Shown: positions 40,328 through 41,373 of the stretch, in pieces
Layout: each line of letters opens with the position of its first letter
Position numbering within the stretch: the first letter of the stretch is position 1
Source: Bacteroidales bacterium
GTDB lineage: Bacteria; Bacteroidota; Bacteroidia; Bacteroidales; WCHB1-69
Assembly: GCA_016285145.1 (NCBI GenBank)
Contig: JAEEQE010000028.1
Span: 1 to 41,373 of the forward strand
Direction: 5' to 3'
DNA: 41,373 nt
The notes under the pieces: generated by a model
The model's input: the letters and a program-made list of their open reading frames with translations, nothing else
Databases searched by the model: none
Told to the model about the DNA's origin: nothing
Made by a program: the position numbers and the translations under genes

Positions 40328-40333
40328 AGGAGG

Positions 40334-41212
40334 TTATTTGTCAACGTTTTGCACAAGCCCGTATTTTTCGCACAGCCGTTGGAGCGAGCCGTCGGCCTTC
40401 ATCCGGCGGATGACACTGTTCACCAGCTCCAGCAGGTCGTCCTGCCCTTTGCGCATCAGCACGCCGATCTCTCCGTGGGTGAAAGGGGCGTTCAGAAGCG
40501 GCGCCGCCAAGCGTGGGTCGGTCTGCACGTAGTAGGGTGCCTCCGTGATTTCCGAGATCATCACGTCGGCCTCGCCCTCGGCGATGAGCGACGGGATCTC
40601 CTCATTGTTCGGGTACACAATGATGGTGGCGTGGGTGAGGTTTTCGTGGGCGAACTGTTCGTTCAGACCGCCGGGGTTCACCATCACCCGCACGTCGGGA
40701 CGGTCGATGTCGGCCAGCGAATGGAAGCGGGTGGTGTCCGCGGTCCGGCAGAGGATGGTCTTGCCGTTGGCCAAGTACCCCTCGCTCATCAGCATAATGG
40801 CGCGCCGGGCATCCGTGATGGTGATGCCCCCGATGGCGAGGTCGAAGGTTTGGGGATTGGCCATAACGTCAGCAGTCAAGGTCGGCCACGAAGTCTGGAC
40901 AAACTCCACGGGAACTCCGATGCTGTCGGCGATCGTCTGTGCCATCTCGATGCCGAAGCCCCAGTATTCGCCGGTTTCAGGCTCGCAGAAGGTCAGCGGA
41001 CGGTAGTCGCCGGTGGTGCCGACGAGTAGCTTGCCCCGTTGCTGGATCCGCTCGATGGTCGGACGCGCGACCGAGTACTCCTCGGTGGTGCAGGAGGTCA
41101 GGATGACCGCCCCGCCAAAGAGGAGCGGCGTGGCGGCGGAGATGAGGACGGTGGCAAACGCCAGCAGCCAGGTTCTGAATTTTTTCGTTACGAACTTTTT
41201 CGTAATAATCAT
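40334..41212 (-). CDS. PheC-like solute-binding-fold lipoprotein (possible cyclohexadienyl dehydratase)
   Basis: A 292-residue type 3 solute-binding-fold protein with a lipoprotein signal ending at C41 (lipobox LTSC). It is closer to cyclohexadienyl dehydratase (PheC) than to ordinary amino-acid receptors. TTGDYRP (66-72), TSWPTL, YLANGKTILC with K151, VNPGGLNE (178-185) and EITEAP with E224 all match PheC as I remember it. The spacing K151 to E224 equals that of the conserved Lys and catalytic Glu in Pseudomonas PheC. It may make phenylpyruvate outside the cytoplasm, or be a binding protein. No ABC permease is adjacent. It shares a transcript with vsr. Confidence 0.8.
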   Translation of the reverse strand: MIITKKFVTKKFRTWLLAFATVLISAATPLLFGGAVILTSCTTEEYSVARPTIERIQQRGKLLVGTTGDYRPLTFCEPETGEYWGFGIEMAQTIADSIGVPVEFVQTSWPTLTADVMANPQTFDLAIGGITITDARRAIMLMSEGYLANGKTILCRTADTTRFHSLADIDRPDVRVMVNPGGLNEQFAHENLTHATIIVYPNNEEIPSLIAEGEADVMISEITEAPYYVQTDPRLAAPLLNAPFTHGEIGVLMRKGQDDLLELVNSVIRRMKADGSLQRLCEKYGLVQNVDK

Positions 41213-41216
41213 GATG

Positions 41217-41224
41217 CAAAAATA
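41217..41224 (-). promoter_or_regulatory. -7 promoter box at the PheC-like gene start
   Basis: TATTTTTG on the minus strand, only 5 bp from the ATG at 41212. If used, transcription would begin at or within the start codon, implying leaderless mRNA or a different start. Confidence 0.4.
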
Positions 41225-41291
41225 TGAATGATATTGAAACTGACAAGGAAATAATTATCCTCCGCGTATCGTGTGGATTCGCACGGAAATA

Positions 41292-41372
41292 TTAGTGAAA
41301 ACGCCATCCATACGCTTCCTCCCAACGAAGCGTCTTCTCCGTTTCCGTTTCCGTCTTTATCTGTAGGTCGGC
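41292..41372 (-). CDS. C-terminal end of an unidentified gene (5' part outside window)
   Basis: A minus-strand frame of 26 codons runs from the window edge to TAA at 41292-41294, ending RWEEAYGWRFH. The sequence is coding-like, but too little is visible to name it. It is about 80 bp upstream of the PheC-like gene. Confidence 0.4.
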   Translation of the reverse strand, partial: ADLQIKTETETEKTLRWEEAYGWRFH

Positions 41373-41373
41373 A

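Overview
The window is bacterial chromosome from a member of the Bacteroidota, most likely the order Bacteroidales. The evidence is of four kinds. A Bacteroidota-type -7 promoter box (TAnnTTTG) precedes most transcription units and Shine-Dalgarno sites are rare. A complete Na+-translocating NADH:quinone reductase operon is present. A C10 protease carries a C-terminal type IX secretion sorting domain. Several families are typical of the phylum, including DUF4831, DUF2147, DUF349 repeats and a Bacteroidota-style trigger factor. The species cannot be named from the sequence.

Layout. 1-1265: the 3' part of nadA and a secreted probable beta-barrel protein. 1266-4787: an AT-rich accessory island holding a diverged scrap of a nadA 3' end, a small secreted protein with a long hairpin-rich leader, a solitary HNH-nuclease-like protein, a truncated gene end and a cluster of palindromic repeats. 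4788-7851 (minus): operon DUF349 protein - DUF2147 protein - HslR. 8142-11390 (plus): a 1082-residue TPR protein. 11441-17080 (minus): nqrABCDEF. 17421-18347 (plus): an Rpn/PDDEXK_2 nuclease gene lying between nqrA and clpX. 18351-24643 (minus): sigma-54 activator - lptE-like - small conserved protein - secG, then tig - clpP - clpX. 24758-28145 (plus): membrane zinc peptidase, DUF4831 protein, lipoprotein and radical SAM protein. 28252-34618 (plus): pepD, argS, an M48 peptidase and an outer-membrane-like protein. 34656-37829 (minus): phosphopantetheinyl transferase, YifB/ComM and Nth. 38029: tRNA-His. 38351-39766 (plus): C10 protease. 39776-41373 (minus): Vsr-like endonuclease, a PheC-like lipoprotein and the end of another gene.

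How the genes work together. Most of the window is housekeeping: NAD synthesis, sodium-motive respiration, protein export and quality control (SecG, trigger factor, ClpXP), LPS transport, arginyl-tRNA charging, peptide breakdown, and DNA repair (Nth, Vsr). The accessory parts are small. Two, the HNH protein and the Rpn nuclease, are single-gene nucleases of the kind found in antiphage defence or recombination. Both have promoters with the same unusual arrangement, TTGACA-N17-(G/T)ATATTTG, which resembles an E. coli sigma-70 promoter and also contains (exactly in rpn, one mismatch in the HNH gene) a Bacteroidota -7 box.

The most notable structural observation is a 30-bp palindrome inserted in frame inside the Vsr-like gene. 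It shares its arms with a second palindrome upstream of nqrA, much like the coding-region palindromic elements known from Rickettsia. I found no CRISPR array, rRNA, transposase or intact prophage gene.
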